The notes: generated from the letters alone by a model not told the origin. DNA of 17,483 bases from an uncultured Deferribacteraceae bacterium (GCA_947313855.1 CAMZNS010000048.1:1-17483); one strand, 5' to 3'. Positions 9,131 through 17,088 are shown, counted from the stretch's first letter. Numbers and translations are program-made.

Positions 9131-9667
9131 ATGCGTACTAAAGAGATAATCAGAAAATACTTATTCACAGAGTTGCTTCAGGGTATGGCGTTCACCTTCA
9201 AAAATATCTTCGCCCCTAAGGTAACCACCCTTTACCCCTACGAATCGGTTCAAATGCCACGTCGTGCACGGGGTATTCACTACATGCGTGAAAAAGAGGA
9301 GGGGTTGACGGCGTGCACCGGTTGCAATACCTGTGTGAAAGCCTGTCCTGCCAACTGCATAGCCCTTACGAAGACCAAGTGCCCTACGGGTAAGGGTAGT
9401 ATTGCCGAGGAGTATGTTATCGATCTGTCGAAGTGTATTTTTTGCGGCTACTGTGAGGATGTTTGCCCCTACGATGCCATTCATCTTGGGCACAGCCTTC
9501 ACCTTGCGACGCAGGGTAGTCGTGAGAATATGCAGGCTGATCTGCCCTTTCTGACAGACAACTATTACACCTACTCAGATGAAGAAAAAAATGATGCATA
9601 CGGTATAAATTATGGTTTAGTTAATAAATTTTCCGATAAAAGGCAGGTTCGCCTGCAAGAAGACTAG
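9131..9667 (+). CDS. nuoI: NADH-quinone oxidoreductase subunit I (two 4Fe-4S clusters)
   Basis: A 178-residue ferredoxin-like subunit carrying clusters N6a and N6b, which pass electrons towards N2 in NuoB. Two full CxxCxxCxxxC sets are visible: Cys62/65/68/72 (CTGCNTCVKAC) and Cys102/105/108/112 (CIFCGYCEDVC), each followed by Pro. An amphipathic N-terminus (about 1-40, KEIIRKYLFTELLQGM) should lie on the membrane next to NuoH. The C-terminal 50 residues (ENMQADL onward) are polar and charged. ATG 9131 follows GGGGAG (9122-9127). Without NuoE/F/G encoded nearby, this subunit is the most exposed place for an alternative electron donor to dock. Confidence 0.96.
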   Translation: MRTKEIIRKYLFTELLQGMAFTFKNIFAPKVTTLYPYESVQMPRRARGIHYMREKEEGLTACTGCNTCVKACPANCIALTKTKCPTGKGSIAEEYVIDLSKCIFCGYCEDVCPYDAIHLGHSLHLATQGSRENMQADLPFLTDNYYTYSDEEKNDAYGINYGLVNKFSDKRQVRLQED

Positions 9668-9679
9668 AGGAGGTATGGG

Positions 9680-10246
9680 ATGTTTCATGTAATTTTCATG
9701 TATATATTTGGAGCGATAGCGGTTATGAGTGCTCTCTCAGTCGTGCTTCTCTCCAAGGTAGTTTACTCCATTGTCATGGTTTTGGTATTCTTTATCTCCA
9801 TTTCGGCTATACTCATCGGTATGTATGCTGAATACCTGGCACTCATCACCCTCATGGTATACGCTGGTGCCATCATGGTGCTGTACCTTTTTGCCATGAT
9901 CATGTTCCGACAGGATACAAGCAGGGTAATCAAAAGCATAACAGGCGTGAGCGTCCCCCTTATTCTTGTTCTCGCCGTTATCCTCACTATCATCTGGGGC
10001 ACGATGATAACAGGTGTTATCCGCACAACCAACATAGATGGTGTAGCTGCAGGCAGTGCTCTTACGGTGTCCCACTTCTCCGAATCCCTATTCGGTGTGC
10101 TACTCATACCGTTTGAGATAGTGTCAGTTCTGCTTCTTGTAGCGATGATGGGGGCAATACTAATCTCCAATCGCATGGATAAAGGGGGGGCTCCAAGGGA
10201 AAGTCTAAGTCAAAGTCAAAGCCCCAGCCACAGCCACAAGAGATGA
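9680..10246 (+). CDS. nuoJ: NADH-quinone oxidoreductase subunit J
   Basis: A 188-residue, five-helix membrane subunit lying between NuoH/A and NuoK. The conserved third helix is seen in YLALITLMVYAGAIMVLYLFAMIM, where a pi-bulge helix couples redox and proton transfer in known structures, and the final helix ends VAMMGAILIS. After it, a low-complexity tail (about 176-188, SQSQSPSHSHKR) is encoded by short imperfect repeats and includes a GGGGCTCCAAGG element (10187-10198) that recurs twice in the following gap. ATG 9680 is preceded by GAGGAGGT (9667-9674). The stop is followed by an unusual 217-bp gap before nuoK. Confidence 0.94.
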   Translation: MFHVIFMYIFGAIAVMSALSVVLLSKVVYSIVMVLVFFISISAILIGMYAEYLALITLMVYAGAIMVLYLFAMIMFRQDTSRVIKSITGVSVPLILVLAVILTIIWGTMITGVIRTTNIDGVAAGSALTVSHFSESLFGVLLIPFEIVSVLLLVAMMGAILISNRMDKGGAPRESLSQSQSPSHSHKR

Positions 10247-10415
10247 GCCAAGTGGTGATAGATATCAGTAATAAGCCTATAAACATTGCTTCGGGGTTGG
10301 GTGGGGACAATATTAGTAGCAAAATTGCCAAATAAGTGGTACAATGAAGTATTACATTGGGGCTCCAAGGTGTGTTGCCGGGGGCTCCAAGGTTGTGTTA
10401 CATCTTGGAGTCGGC
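10187..10415. repeat. GGGGCTCCAAGG repeat family and hairpin in the nuoJ-nuoK gap
   Basis: GGGGCTCCAAGG occurs at 10187-10198 (inside nuoJ), 10359-10370 and 10381-10392; the last two belong to a 22-bp imperfect tandem duplication. The third copy can form a strong hairpin: CTCCAAG (10385-10391) with CTTGGAG (10404-10410), extended by GCCG (10377-10380) with CGGC (10412-10415). No T-run follows. The 217-bp gap holds no convincing gene. Confidence 0.75.
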
Positions 10416-10463
10416 ACATGGTGGCAAGGGGTTATGCTGTTGAAAAGTTAGGAGGGGTATTGC

Positions 10464-10769
10464 ATGCTGGCGTTATCCGTAGAATTATACTTTATATTTT
10501 CGCTTATTATATTTTCCATAGGTCTATTCGGGTTCATGTTTAGGCGTTCATTAATAATGATGTTTATCAGTGCTGAAATTATGCTCATGGCTGTGAACGT
10601 GAACTTTGTAGCACTCTCCTTACGCTACTACGACGCGTACTGGCAGGTGGTTGCGGCGTTGACCATTGCTGTTGCCGCTGCTGAGGCTGCCATAGGTCTC
10701 GTCCTATTTATTTACATATTCAAGCTTCGGGGTGTGCCAACCTCTGATGCTCTAGACTCCTTACGGTAA
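10464..10769 (+). CDS. nuoK: NADH-quinone oxidoreductase subunit K
   Basis: A 101-residue, three-helix MrpC-like membrane subunit on the central proton path. The two buried glutamates are present: Glu38 (FISAEIMLMAVNVNF) and Glu74 (VAAAEAAIGLVLF), equivalent to Glu36 and Glu72 of the E. coli protein. The C-terminus KLRGVPTSDALDSLR is of usual type. ATG 10464 follows a strong GGAGGGG (10451-10457), consistent with independent initiation after the long gap behind nuoJ. Confidence 0.96.
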   Translation: MLALSVELYFIFSLIIFSIGLFGFMFRRSLIMMFISAEIMLMAVNVNFVALSLRYYDAYWQVVAALTIAVAAAEAAIGLVLFIYIFKLRGVPTSDALDSLR

Positions 10770-10792
10770 TCATAAAAGAAGGTTTTTTTACT

Positions 10793-12730
10793 ATGATGAT
10801 TAAATACGCTATTCTAGTGCTACTCTTTGCCCCCCTTGTGACTGCTATTGTCAACAGGGGTTGTGTTCGAGTGTCCAACATTGTTCACATTATTGCTATC
10901 TTCGGTATGGGTCTTTCGTTCTCCATTAGTGCCTTCCTGTTTTACAACACCATGGGGTTTGCTGGCGGGGGCGGTTCGGGTGGTCAGACCTACCTGTTCC
11001 ACTACTACACGCTGGTATCTTTCGCTGATTTCAGCCTCAATTTTTCTGTCTATGTGGATCAGCTCACCACGGTCATGCTTCTGGTTGTAACTTTTGTGAG
11101 CCTTATGGTGCACATCTATTCTGTTGGCTACATGTCGTCTTACAAGGGTTTTGCTCGATACTACTCTTACATATCATTTTTCACCTTTGCCATGATGCTT
11201 CTCCTTCTTGCTGAGAATTTTCTGGTACTATTTGTGGGTTGGGAGCTTGTTGGTTTTTCGTCGTATCTTCTCATCGGGTTCTTCCGTGATAGGTACAGAG
11301 CGGGTTTGGCTGCTTCCAAGGCGTTTCTCATCAACCGCTTTGCCGATCTCGGTTTGTACATAGCCATAGTGCTTATGGTTGTGCTCACTGGTTCCTTGAG
11401 CTATTCCGACACGGTTTTAAACGCCTCAGCACTCAGCAAATTGTCGTCGATGCCTTTCCTTGGTGGTCTCTCTTACCTCGATCTCATTGCATTTTTGATA
11501 CTTCTTTCCGCTGTGGGCAAATCGGCACAGTTCCCGTTGCACACATGGCTCCTTGATGCCATGGAGGGTCCTGCCCCCATATCGGCACTCATCCACGCTG
11601 CAACCATGGTAACAGCTGGCGTCTACATTATCGCACGATCTTATCCCATGTTTATGCTTAGTGATACTGTATCCATTGTTATTGTTGTGTTGGCTGTTGT
11701 TACGGCGTTTGTCGGTGCAACTTCGGCACTATTCTGTCGCGACATCAAACGGATACTGGCGTTCTCCACCATGTCTCAATTGGGCTACATGTTTATGGCA
11801 TTGGGCACCGGTTACTACTCCATCGCCATCTTCCATCTGTTCACCCATGCGTTTTTCAAGGCACTACTATTTTTGTCGGCTGGTGTTGTGGCGAAGACCT
11901 TACACGATCAGCTAGATATCACTAAGATGGGTGGTCTCCTGAGGCGTATGCCCATAACGGGTGCAACATTTTTCATCGGTGCCCTTGCCATTGCGGGGAT
12001 ACCACCGTTGGCTGGGTTTTTCAGTAAAGATCTCATAGTTGTCACCCTTTTTGAGGGTGCCCCTGCGGTATTCGCTTGGGTGTCGTTGTTTACGGCGTTC
12101 CTCACCTCTGTCTACATGTTCCGTCTATTTTTCATGGTATTCATGGGCAAGCCTCGGGATGCAAAGCTCCACAGCATGGCGGAGGAGAGATCGAAAACCA
12201 TGGGTCTTGTGTTAATTGTTCTTGCGTTTTTTAGTGCTGTTGTTGGTTTGTTGGGGTACAGTCCGACCTCCGGTTTCTTCTTTGTTGAGATGTTGCAGAA
12301 TGTGTTCCCCCTTCACCACAACCTTCACCACGACGGTGGCTCTGTACTTGAAGGGACAGGCTGGGTTGCACCTGTAAGCATTGCTATTGTTGTTTTAGGT
12401 GGTTTGCTATCGGCTTACCTTTACCGTGGCGATTTATCTCGTGTGTCCATGTTGCGTAATCGGTTTTCGCCGTTCACGCATCTGTTTGTTCGTGAGTGGT
12501 ATGTGGACACCCTTTTGCATAAGGTTATTGTGCCGTTGTTTTCGTATTTGTCTTTGGTGCTCCGTAGCATTGATGCTGGTATTCGCGGTTTTAGTATTTT
12601 TGCATCCATAACAACTCGTTTTTTCGGGTTTTTGTTCGGTTCTTTTCAGGGTCGAAGCATCTCTACCTACACGATTTGGTTTGTGTTAGGTAATATTGTA
12701 CTACTGTTTTTTGTTGTATTTTGGAGTTAA
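10793..12730 (+). CDS. nuoL: NADH-quinone oxidoreductase subunit L (antiporter-like)
   Basis: A 645-residue distal proton-pumping subunit. Antiporter signatures are present: FARYYSYISFFTFAMM, FVGWELVGFSSYLLIGF with Glu151 in the helix that carries the key Glu, SAQFPLHTWLLDAMEGPAPISALIHAATMV, and DIKRILAFSTMSQLGYM followed by FHLFTHAFFKALLFLSAG with the conserved broken-helix Lys and His. The long C-terminus (after about 530) matches the lateral helix and final anchor that embrace M and N. ATG 10793 and ATG 10796 are adjacent; AGAAGG at 10777-10782 slightly favours the first. nuoM begins one base after its TAA stop. Confidence 0.97.
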   Translation: MMIKYAILVLLFAPLVTAIVNRGCVRVSNIVHIIAIFGMGLSFSISAFLFYNTMGFAGGGGSGGQTYLFHYYTLVSFADFSLNFSVYVDQLTTVMLLVVTFVSLMVHIYSVGYMSSYKGFARYYSYISFFTFAMMLLLLAENFLVLFVGWELVGFSSYLLIGFFRDRYRAGLAASKAFLINRFADLGLYIAIVLMVVLTGSLSYSDTVLNASALSKLSSMPFLGGLSYLDLIAFLILLSAVGKSAQFPLHTWLLDAMEGPAPISALIHAATMVTAGVYIIARSYPMFMLSDTVSIVIVVLAVVTAFVGATSALFCRDIKRILAFSTMSQLGYMFMALGTGYYSIAIFHLFTHAFFKALLFLSAGVVAKTLHDQLDITKMGGLLRRMPITGATFFIGALAIAGIPPLAGFFSKDLIVVTLFEGAPAVFAWVSLFTAFLTSVYMFRLFFMVFMGKPRDAKLHSMAEERSKTMGLVLIVLAFFSAVVGLLGYSPTSGFFFVEMLQNVFPLHHNLHHDGGSVLEGTGWVAPVSIAIVVLGGLLSAYLYRGDLSRVSMLRNRFSPFTHLFVREWYVDTLLHKVIVPLFSYLSLVLRSIDAGIRGFSIFASITTRFFGFLFGSFQGRSISTYTIWFVLGNIVLLFFVVFWS

Positions 12731-12731
12731 T

Positions 12732-14324
12732 GTGTCTTATAGCATCGTATTACCACTAGTTTTGTCCTTGCCAATACTTACTTTTGTCGTGTTGGTTTTA
12801 GTTAGAAATATTAATCATATGTTTACCATCGCCATCGCTTCGAATGTGGCTCTTCTTGGTGTATCGTTGTATGTTTTCTTCGATGTGATGCGTCATACAT
12901 ATTTCAATACTCAGCTAACATTTTTTTATATGGGTATCGATCTGTTGCCAAATTTAGTATTCGGTTTTACCGCTGATGGTATCTCCATATTTTTTGTGGC
13001 ATCAGCGGCAATTTTGGGTATCCTATCTTTGTGGTATGCTGCGTTGACCATGTCGACGGGTAAAATGACATACTACTTCATTTTGGGTACGCAGTTTATG
13101 ATACTTGCGTCCGTTGGTTTTGTTCTTAGTGCTGATCTCTTCTCCTTCTACATTTTTTGGGAGTTGACGATTATCCCCGTATTTTTCATGATAGGTATTT
13201 GGGGTGGTGCCAACAGGTTTTACCATGCCATGACTCTGTTTATCTACACAGCAGCTGGCACGGTATTGATGCTTGTGGGCATGGTACTGCTGTATGTAAT
13301 CTACGGCACCAACGCCATTCCTGAGATATTATCAAGTGTCATAGGTCGAACAGCGGATGACTTTACTGGCAGATATATCCCTGCCCTTGCCCTCATGCTA
13401 ATCACCATCGGGTTCCTCGTTAAGCTCCCCATACTTCCCCTACACGGCTGGCTCAAAGGGACTTACACCGAGTTGCCCACGCCTGCGGTCATACTTGTTG
13501 CTGGGTTTATCGGCAAGCTAGGCATTTATGGTTTGTATCGGATGAATAGCTACATGTTCAACGCCGATGAGATTATGTCTTCGGCGACACTGCTGATTAT
13601 GGTGCTTGCTGTGGCAACAGTTATTTACGGTTCGGTTGTTGCGTTTGCTCAGCAAGAGTTCAAGAGTCTTATTGCGTACGGTTCATTCGCCCATATCGGC
13701 GTTATCACTTTGGGGGTTACTGCTCAGAGTGCTGTTGCGTTGGAGGGAGCCATCTATCAGGTTCTGACCCATGGACTTGCCGTTGCAGGGTTGTTTATCA
13801 TTGCCGATCAGAGTGAAAAGCTCACAGGCTCAGCTTCTCTACGCTCCGCACGAGGCTTATTCATGAATTCGCCACGCTTCACCTTTTTCCTCGTGGTTTT
13901 CGCCATGGCATTCCTTGGTCTCCCCCCCATGGGCACGTTTACGTCTGAGTTAATCTTATTTATCGGTCTACTGGGTAGCGTAAATATTTATATTTTCCTC
14001 GGTGCACTAACAGCGGTATTCCTCAGTGCTGTTTACGCCATATTCTTGGTTCAGAACCTAATATTCTCACAGAAAGATGGTTCCCCGTCATGGAGCATAC
14101 CACTCCTTGGTAGCACCAAGGCAGGATCTCTCCCCAACTATTACAACAAATTTGATTCCAGCGAAGACCTGTCTTTTGTGGAGCCAAATACCACCGATAT
14201 CCCTACCAATGTTGTCATACTTTTAGGTGTGATGGGGGTATCTCTCCTTGCTTTAGGGCTCTACCCCGCCGCCTTGATGGAACTTATCAAGGTAAACTCT
14301 TTGACATTACGCTCCTTTCTATAA
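12732..14324 (+). CDS. nuoM: NADH-quinone oxidoreductase subunit M (antiporter-like)
   Basis: A 530-residue proton-pumping subunit. The helix-5 glutamate is Glu144 in FWELTIIPVFFMIG, and the broken-helix region reads GFLVKLPILPLHGWLKGTYTELPTPAVI, somewhat diverged from the usual HTWLPDAHVEAPT. Later come AYGSFAHIGVITLG and VLTHGLAVAGLF. A polar segment at about 445-493 (SQKDGSPSWS to NTTDIPTN) separates the last two helices and is longer than in many NuoM proteins. A start inside nuoL at 12696 is possible, but GGAG at 12723-12726, five bases before GTG 12732 and just after the nuoL stop, indicates GTG 12732. Confidence 0.95.
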   Translation: MSYSIVLPLVLSLPILTFVVLVLVRNINHMFTIAIASNVALLGVSLYVFFDVMRHTYFNTQLTFFYMGIDLLPNLVFGFTADGISIFFVASAAILGILSLWYAALTMSTGKMTYYFILGTQFMILASVGFVLSADLFSFYIFWELTIIPVFFMIGIWGGANRFYHAMTLFIYTAAGTVLMLVGMVLLYVIYGTNAIPEILSSVIGRTADDFTGRYIPALALMLITIGFLVKLPILPLHGWLKGTYTELPTPAVILVAGFIGKLGIYGLYRMNSYMFNADEIMSSATLLIMVLAVATVIYGSVVAFAQQEFKSLIAYGSFAHIGVITLGVTAQSAVALEGAIYQVLTHGLAVAGLFIIADQSEKLTGSASLRSARGLFMNSPRFTFFLVVFAMAFLGLPPMGTFTSELILFIGLLGSVNIYIFLGALTAVFLSAVYAIFLVQNLIFSQKDGSPSWSIPLLGSTKAGSLPNYYNKFDSSEDLSFVEPNTTDIPTNVVILLGVMGVSLLALGLYPAALMELIKVNSLTLRSFL

Positions 14325-14382
14325 AACCTTTGGGTGTATGTATAAAATTATTTAAAATAAATATTTAAGAATGGAGGAGATA

Positions 14383-16005
14383 ATGTTTTTTTGGTTAAAT
14401 ATCATTCATCCCCTAGTTTACATGTATTTCCCATACATTAGCATAGTGGTTGGCATTTTAGTGTTGGTTTTGTTCGCCAGCTTTTTCAGGGTACCACCCC
14501 TTGTCGTACTAATCGTGGGTCATGTATTCCCCATTATCTCATACCTATCTTACAGGGAGATTGTAGGGCTAGACCTTCCCTCTCAAGTAACCGCAATGAT
14601 CCCCGATTTTGTGTACAGCTACCGTATCGTCCCCTTTTTGGCTGTGTTTACAGTAATCTACTACATATCCGCCACCCTAACACTCCTCCTATCACAGAAA
14701 TACATACACAAACACAACGCCGAACTAATGGTCATGATGCTTGCAACATACGGTGCGTCCGTACTAGTCATAACCACGTCAAGCCTGATAACACTTTACC
14801 TTGCAGTTGAGATGCTCGCAATCCTGTCTTACATCATGATGGGTATGTACCGACCCAACGGACGCACCCTCGAAGCAATCCTCAAATACTTCCTCATGGG
14901 TCTAGTGGGCACAGCATTCATGCTCATGGGGCTCTCCATACTCATGTACGTGGCTCCCCTCCCCAACACCGAACTATTTCGCACACTTATCCCTATTTTG
15001 GAGTCGAAAGGGGTAGGCGAGATCGAAAACTATGCTCGAGTATTCACCATAGGTTTCGTCCTATTCATGACAGGTCTCCTGTTTAAAGTTGCCGTTGTAC
15101 CGTTTCATGCATGGTCGGTGGACGTTTACCAAGCAGTACCCTCCAGTATGCTCATATTCGTTGGTATGCTCCCCAAACTCCCCATCATCATCTTCATCCT
15201 ATTCATCATCCTCAACCTTAACCCACAATACATGACAACGTTAGGGTATGGGATACTCGCCTCGCAACTCACCATCGCACTCCTTTTTACGGTGGTGCTA
15301 AGTCTAGCTCTACCCCCAGTGATGGCTCTTGTACAAACTAGTGTCAAGCGGTTGCTAGGCTACTCCTCCATCTTCAACGTTGGCATCATTGTGATGATGA
15401 TCATCACCGGTGCAACCGACATGAACATACTCTCGTACATATTTGCCTACACAGTAGCACTAATCGGCGCATTCATCATACTCGATCGCCTAGAAGACAA
15501 CAACTTAGACGTAACCTTCGATGCTCTCAGTGGACTCTTCTACCGCTCAAAATTCTACGCAATAGCCATGACAACCTTCCTGTTCTCCATGTTAGGCATG
15601 CCACTAACCATGGGGTTTTGGGTCAAAGTTACCGCACTGAAAAATATTGTTGCTCCGGATGGCACCGTGCTGACGCTGCTGATTGTGGCGTTTTTGTTGG
15701 GCACAATCGTGCTCATTACCGCCTACGTCCGCACAGTGGGCACCATGTTCTTTCACGGCACAGGTGTGATTGTGTCTTACAAGGGGGCGGACAGTAGCCG
15801 ATATGAGCAAGGGATGCAGGTGTTGTCTCCCATAGCGGAGAATGCCGGTGAGAATGCCGGTGAGAATGACAACGCAGACTACAATACCATACACCTTGCC
15901 GGCGAACCCATGGCGGCTAAGGTGGCAGTGGTGGGGATAGGTGTCTACATCCTCGTAGGGGCAGTGTACCCCAACGCGATTACCCTGTTCCAGTTCCTCG
16001 TTTAG
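14383..16005 (+). CDS. nuoN: NADH-quinone oxidoreductase subunit N (antiporter-like)
   Basis: A 540-residue proton-pumping subunit, last gene of the operon. Markers: LYLAVEMLAILSYIMMG with Glu143, LEAILKYFLMGLVGTAFMLMG, GLLFKVAVVPFHAWSVDVYQAVPSS, and VKRLLGYSSIFNVGIIVMMI. Near the C-terminus a 12-bp DNA repeat gives ENAGENAGEND (from residue 486) in a hydrophilic loop before the final helix. An in-frame ATG at 14371 overlaps the GGAGGAGA ribosome-binding site (14373-14380) that serves ATG 14383, so the latter is chosen. Its TAG stop is the first element of the downstream tandem array. Confidence 0.95.
   Translation: MFFWLNIIHPLVYMYFPYISIVVGILVLVLFASFFRVPPLVVLIVGHVFPIISYLSYREIVGLDLPSQVTAMIPDFVYSYRIVPFLAVFTVIYYISATLTLLLSQKYIHKHNAELMVMMLATYGASVLVITTSSLITLYLAVEMLAILSYIMMGMYRPNGRTLEAILKYFLMGLVGTAFMLMGLSILMYVAPLPNTELFRTLIPILESKGVGEIENYARVFTIGFVLFMTGLLFKVAVVPFHAWSVDVYQAVPSSMLIFVGMLPKLPIIIFILFIILNLNPQYMTTLGYGILASQLTIALLFTVVLSLALPPVMALVQTSVKRLLGYSSIFNVGIIVMMIITGATDMNILSYIFAYTVALIGAFIILDRLEDNNLDVTFDALSGLFYRSKFYAIAMTTFLFSMLGMPLTMGFWVKVTALKNIVAPDGTVLTLLIVAFLLGTIVLITAYVRTVGTMFFHGTGVIVSYKGADSSRYEQGMQVLSPIAENAGENAGENDNADYNTIHLAGEPMAAKVAVVGIGVYILVGAVYPNAITLFQFLV
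15838..15870. repeat. 12-bp tandem repeat inside nuoN
   Basis: Two exact copies of GAGAATGCCGGT and a partial third (GAGAATGAC) encode Glu-Asn-Ala-Gly repeats in the loop before the final helix of NuoN. The period keeps the frame. Confidence 0.9.
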
Positions 16006-16298
16006 CGGTACGTTGGTGTGCTAGCGGTACGTTGGTGTGCTAGCGGTACGTTGGTGTGCTAGCGGTGTGTTCGGGCGTGCTCGCGGTGTGCTCGCGGTGT
16101 GTTCGGGTGTGCTCGCGGTGTGCTCGCGGTGTGCTCGCGGTGTGCTCGCGGTACGTTGGTGTGCTCGCGGTACGTTGGTGTGCTCGCGGTACGTTGGTGT
16201 GCTCGCGGTACGTTGGTGTGCTAGCGGTACGTTGGTGTGCTCGCGGTACGTTGGTGTGCTCGCGGTACGTTGGTGTGCTCGCGGTGTGCTCGCGGTGT
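16003..16298. repeat. Composite 19-bp/11-bp tandem array downstream of nuoN
   Basis: About 295 bp made of an 8-bp module (GTACGTTG) and an 11-bp module (GTGTGCTCGCG or GTGTGCTAGCG). Ten 19-bp composite units are arranged as three, then a block of 11-bp units with GTGTTCGGG variants, then seven more, ending in two 11-bp units. The nuoN TAG stop sits in the phase of the repeat's CTAGCGG. There are no spacers and no conserved coding sense. Directly after it lies the perfect palindrome TTTTTGCAAAAA (16298-16309). Confidence 0.95.
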
Positions 16299-16335
16299 TT
16301 TTGCAAAAATACTTTGATGATTTTGTAAAAACTAC

Positions 16336-16364
16336 TTGACAACGGTATTGTTTTGGTTAATAAT
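16336..16364 (+). promoter_or_regulatory. Sigma70-type promoter for tRNA-Lys/tRNA-Glu
   Basis: A perfect TTGACA (16336-16341), a 17-bp spacer and AATAAT (16359-16364) lie 14 bases before tRNA-Lys, as expected for a strong stable-RNA promoter. Confidence 0.75.
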
Positions 16365-16378
16365 GGTCTTCTGTGGCG

Positions 16379-16452
16379 GGGCCATTAGCTCAGCTTGGTA
16401 GAGCAACTGACTTTTAATCAGTAGGTCGCTGGTTCGAGCCCAGCATGGCTCA
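16379..16452 (+). tRNA. tRNA-Lys (anticodon TTT)
   Basis: A full 74-base cloverleaf: acceptor GGGCCAT/ATGGCTC (one G-U pair), D arm GCTC/GAGC, anticodon arm ACTGA-CTTTTAA-TCAGT with TTT at 16413-16415, five-base variable loop, T arm GCTGG-TTCGAGC-CCAGC, and A as discriminator. CCA is not encoded. Confidence 0.97.
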
Positions 16453-16455
16453 TAT

Positions 16456-16530
16456 GTCCCCATCGTCTAGTCAGGTCTAGGACACCGGCCTTTCACGCCG
16501 ATAACAGGGGTTCGAATCCCCTTGGGGGCA
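16456..16530 (+). tRNA. tRNA-Glu (anticodon TTC)
   Basis: A 75-base tRNA three bases after tRNA-Lys and probably co-transcribed with it. Acceptor GTCCCCA/TGGGGGC, anticodon loop CTTTCAC, T arm AGGGG-TTCGAAT-CCCCT, discriminator A, no encoded CCA. The anticodon stem CCGGC/GCCGA has a C-A mismatch at its outermost pair (27-43). Confidence 0.96.
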
Positions 16531-16841
16531 TTTTGATATGCCGCAGTGTCAAAGAATAGGTTTTTGCATACCTGTGCATTTGTTTTTTTGCAGATGCAAT
16601 GCAAGAGTCGTTTTAGTGGTTAGTCGCCTTTGGTCTCAGTTTTTGGGATTGGGGGCGGTTTTCCATAGTTTTGGTTACGTTGTCTTGGTTGTTGATTGTA
16701 CAATTTATGTTCAAGAAATTACTTGACTTTGTGCCAATAAAGTGTTAGTATTGACAACAGGTAATAAGAAATATGTCTCCTGCTTTGATTAGTGGTGGTA
16801 TTAGTACTTTTACTTTGTTAGTTGTTGGTACGTTACTTTTT
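16531..16841. other. Gene-free spacer between the two tRNA pairs
   Basis: About 310 bases without a convincing gene. A 62-codon open frame (16538-16726) has no ribosome-binding site and no recognisable domain. The stretch contains the probable promoter of the second tRNA pair, and an isolated GGTACGTT (16827-16834) identical to part of the unit of the nuoN array. Confidence 0.6.
16723..16751 (+). promoter_or_regulatory. Probable promoter for tRNA-Val/tRNA-Asp
   Basis: TTGACT (16723-16728), a 17-bp spacer and TAGTAT (16746-16751). Transcription would start about 85 bases before tRNA-Val, leaving a leader to be trimmed. A second TTGACA at 16751 has no matching -10 box. Confidence 0.5.
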
Positions 16842-16914
16842 GGGTGGTTAGCTCAGCTGGGAGAGCATCGGCCTTACAAGCCGAGGGTCGCAGGTTCGAT
16901 CCCTGCACCACCCA
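16842..16914 (+). tRNA. tRNA-Val (anticodon TAC)
   Basis: A 73-base cloverleaf: perfect acceptor GGGTGGT/ACCACCC, D arm GCTC/GAGC, anticodon arm TCGGC-CTTACAA-GCCGA, T arm GCAGG-TTCGATC-CCTGC, discriminator A, no encoded CCA. Confidence 0.97.
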
Positions 16915-16926
16915 CTTACTATTTTC

Positions 16927-17000
16927 GGGGGCGTAGTTCAGCTGGTTAGAATACCTGCCTGTCACGCAGGTGGTCGCGAGTTCGAATCTCGTCGTCCCCG
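16927..17000 (+). tRNA. tRNA-Asp (anticodon GTC)
   Basis: A 74-base cloverleaf 12 bases after tRNA-Val: acceptor GGGGGCG/CGTCCCC (one G-U pair), anticodon arm CCTGC-CTGTCAC-GCAGG, T arm GCGAG-TTCGAAT-CTCGT, and the discriminator G typical of tRNA-Asp. No encoded CCA. Confidence 0.97.
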
Positions 17001-17064
17001 TCCATTTTCTCGCCGCCGTCCAGCCGCCATCATTGAGTTTCCGTTGAGTCTCCGTCCATCAATG

Positions 17065-17088
17065 CTCACCAACTCACCAACTCACCAA
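17065..17088. repeat. 8-bp tandem repeat (CTCACCAA)3 downstream of tRNA-Asp
   Basis: Three exact copies of CTCACCAA, followed by CT, lie 65 bases after tRNA-Asp. The 8-bp period is the same as in the arrays after copA/trmFO and lolA, though the unit differs. Confidence 0.9.

Noticed and set aside
10286-10543. 85-codon frame in the nuoJ-nuoK gap running into nuoK
   Set aside because: It overlaps the true nuoK start in another frame, crosses the repeat and hairpin, and shows no known domain.
16003-16298. CRISPR array
   Set aside because: Units are directly adjacent with no unique spacers, and no cas gene is in the window.
16037-16342. Overlapping open frames of 90-100 codons on both strands
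   Set aside because: They exist only because the 19-bp and 11-bp units lack stop codons. The translations are repeats with a 19-residue period, with no conserved domain and no ribosome-binding site.
16538-16726. 62-codon hydrophobic open frame after tRNA-Glu
   Set aside because: No ribosome-binding site beyond tRNA sequence, no promoter, no recognised family; chance open frame most likely.
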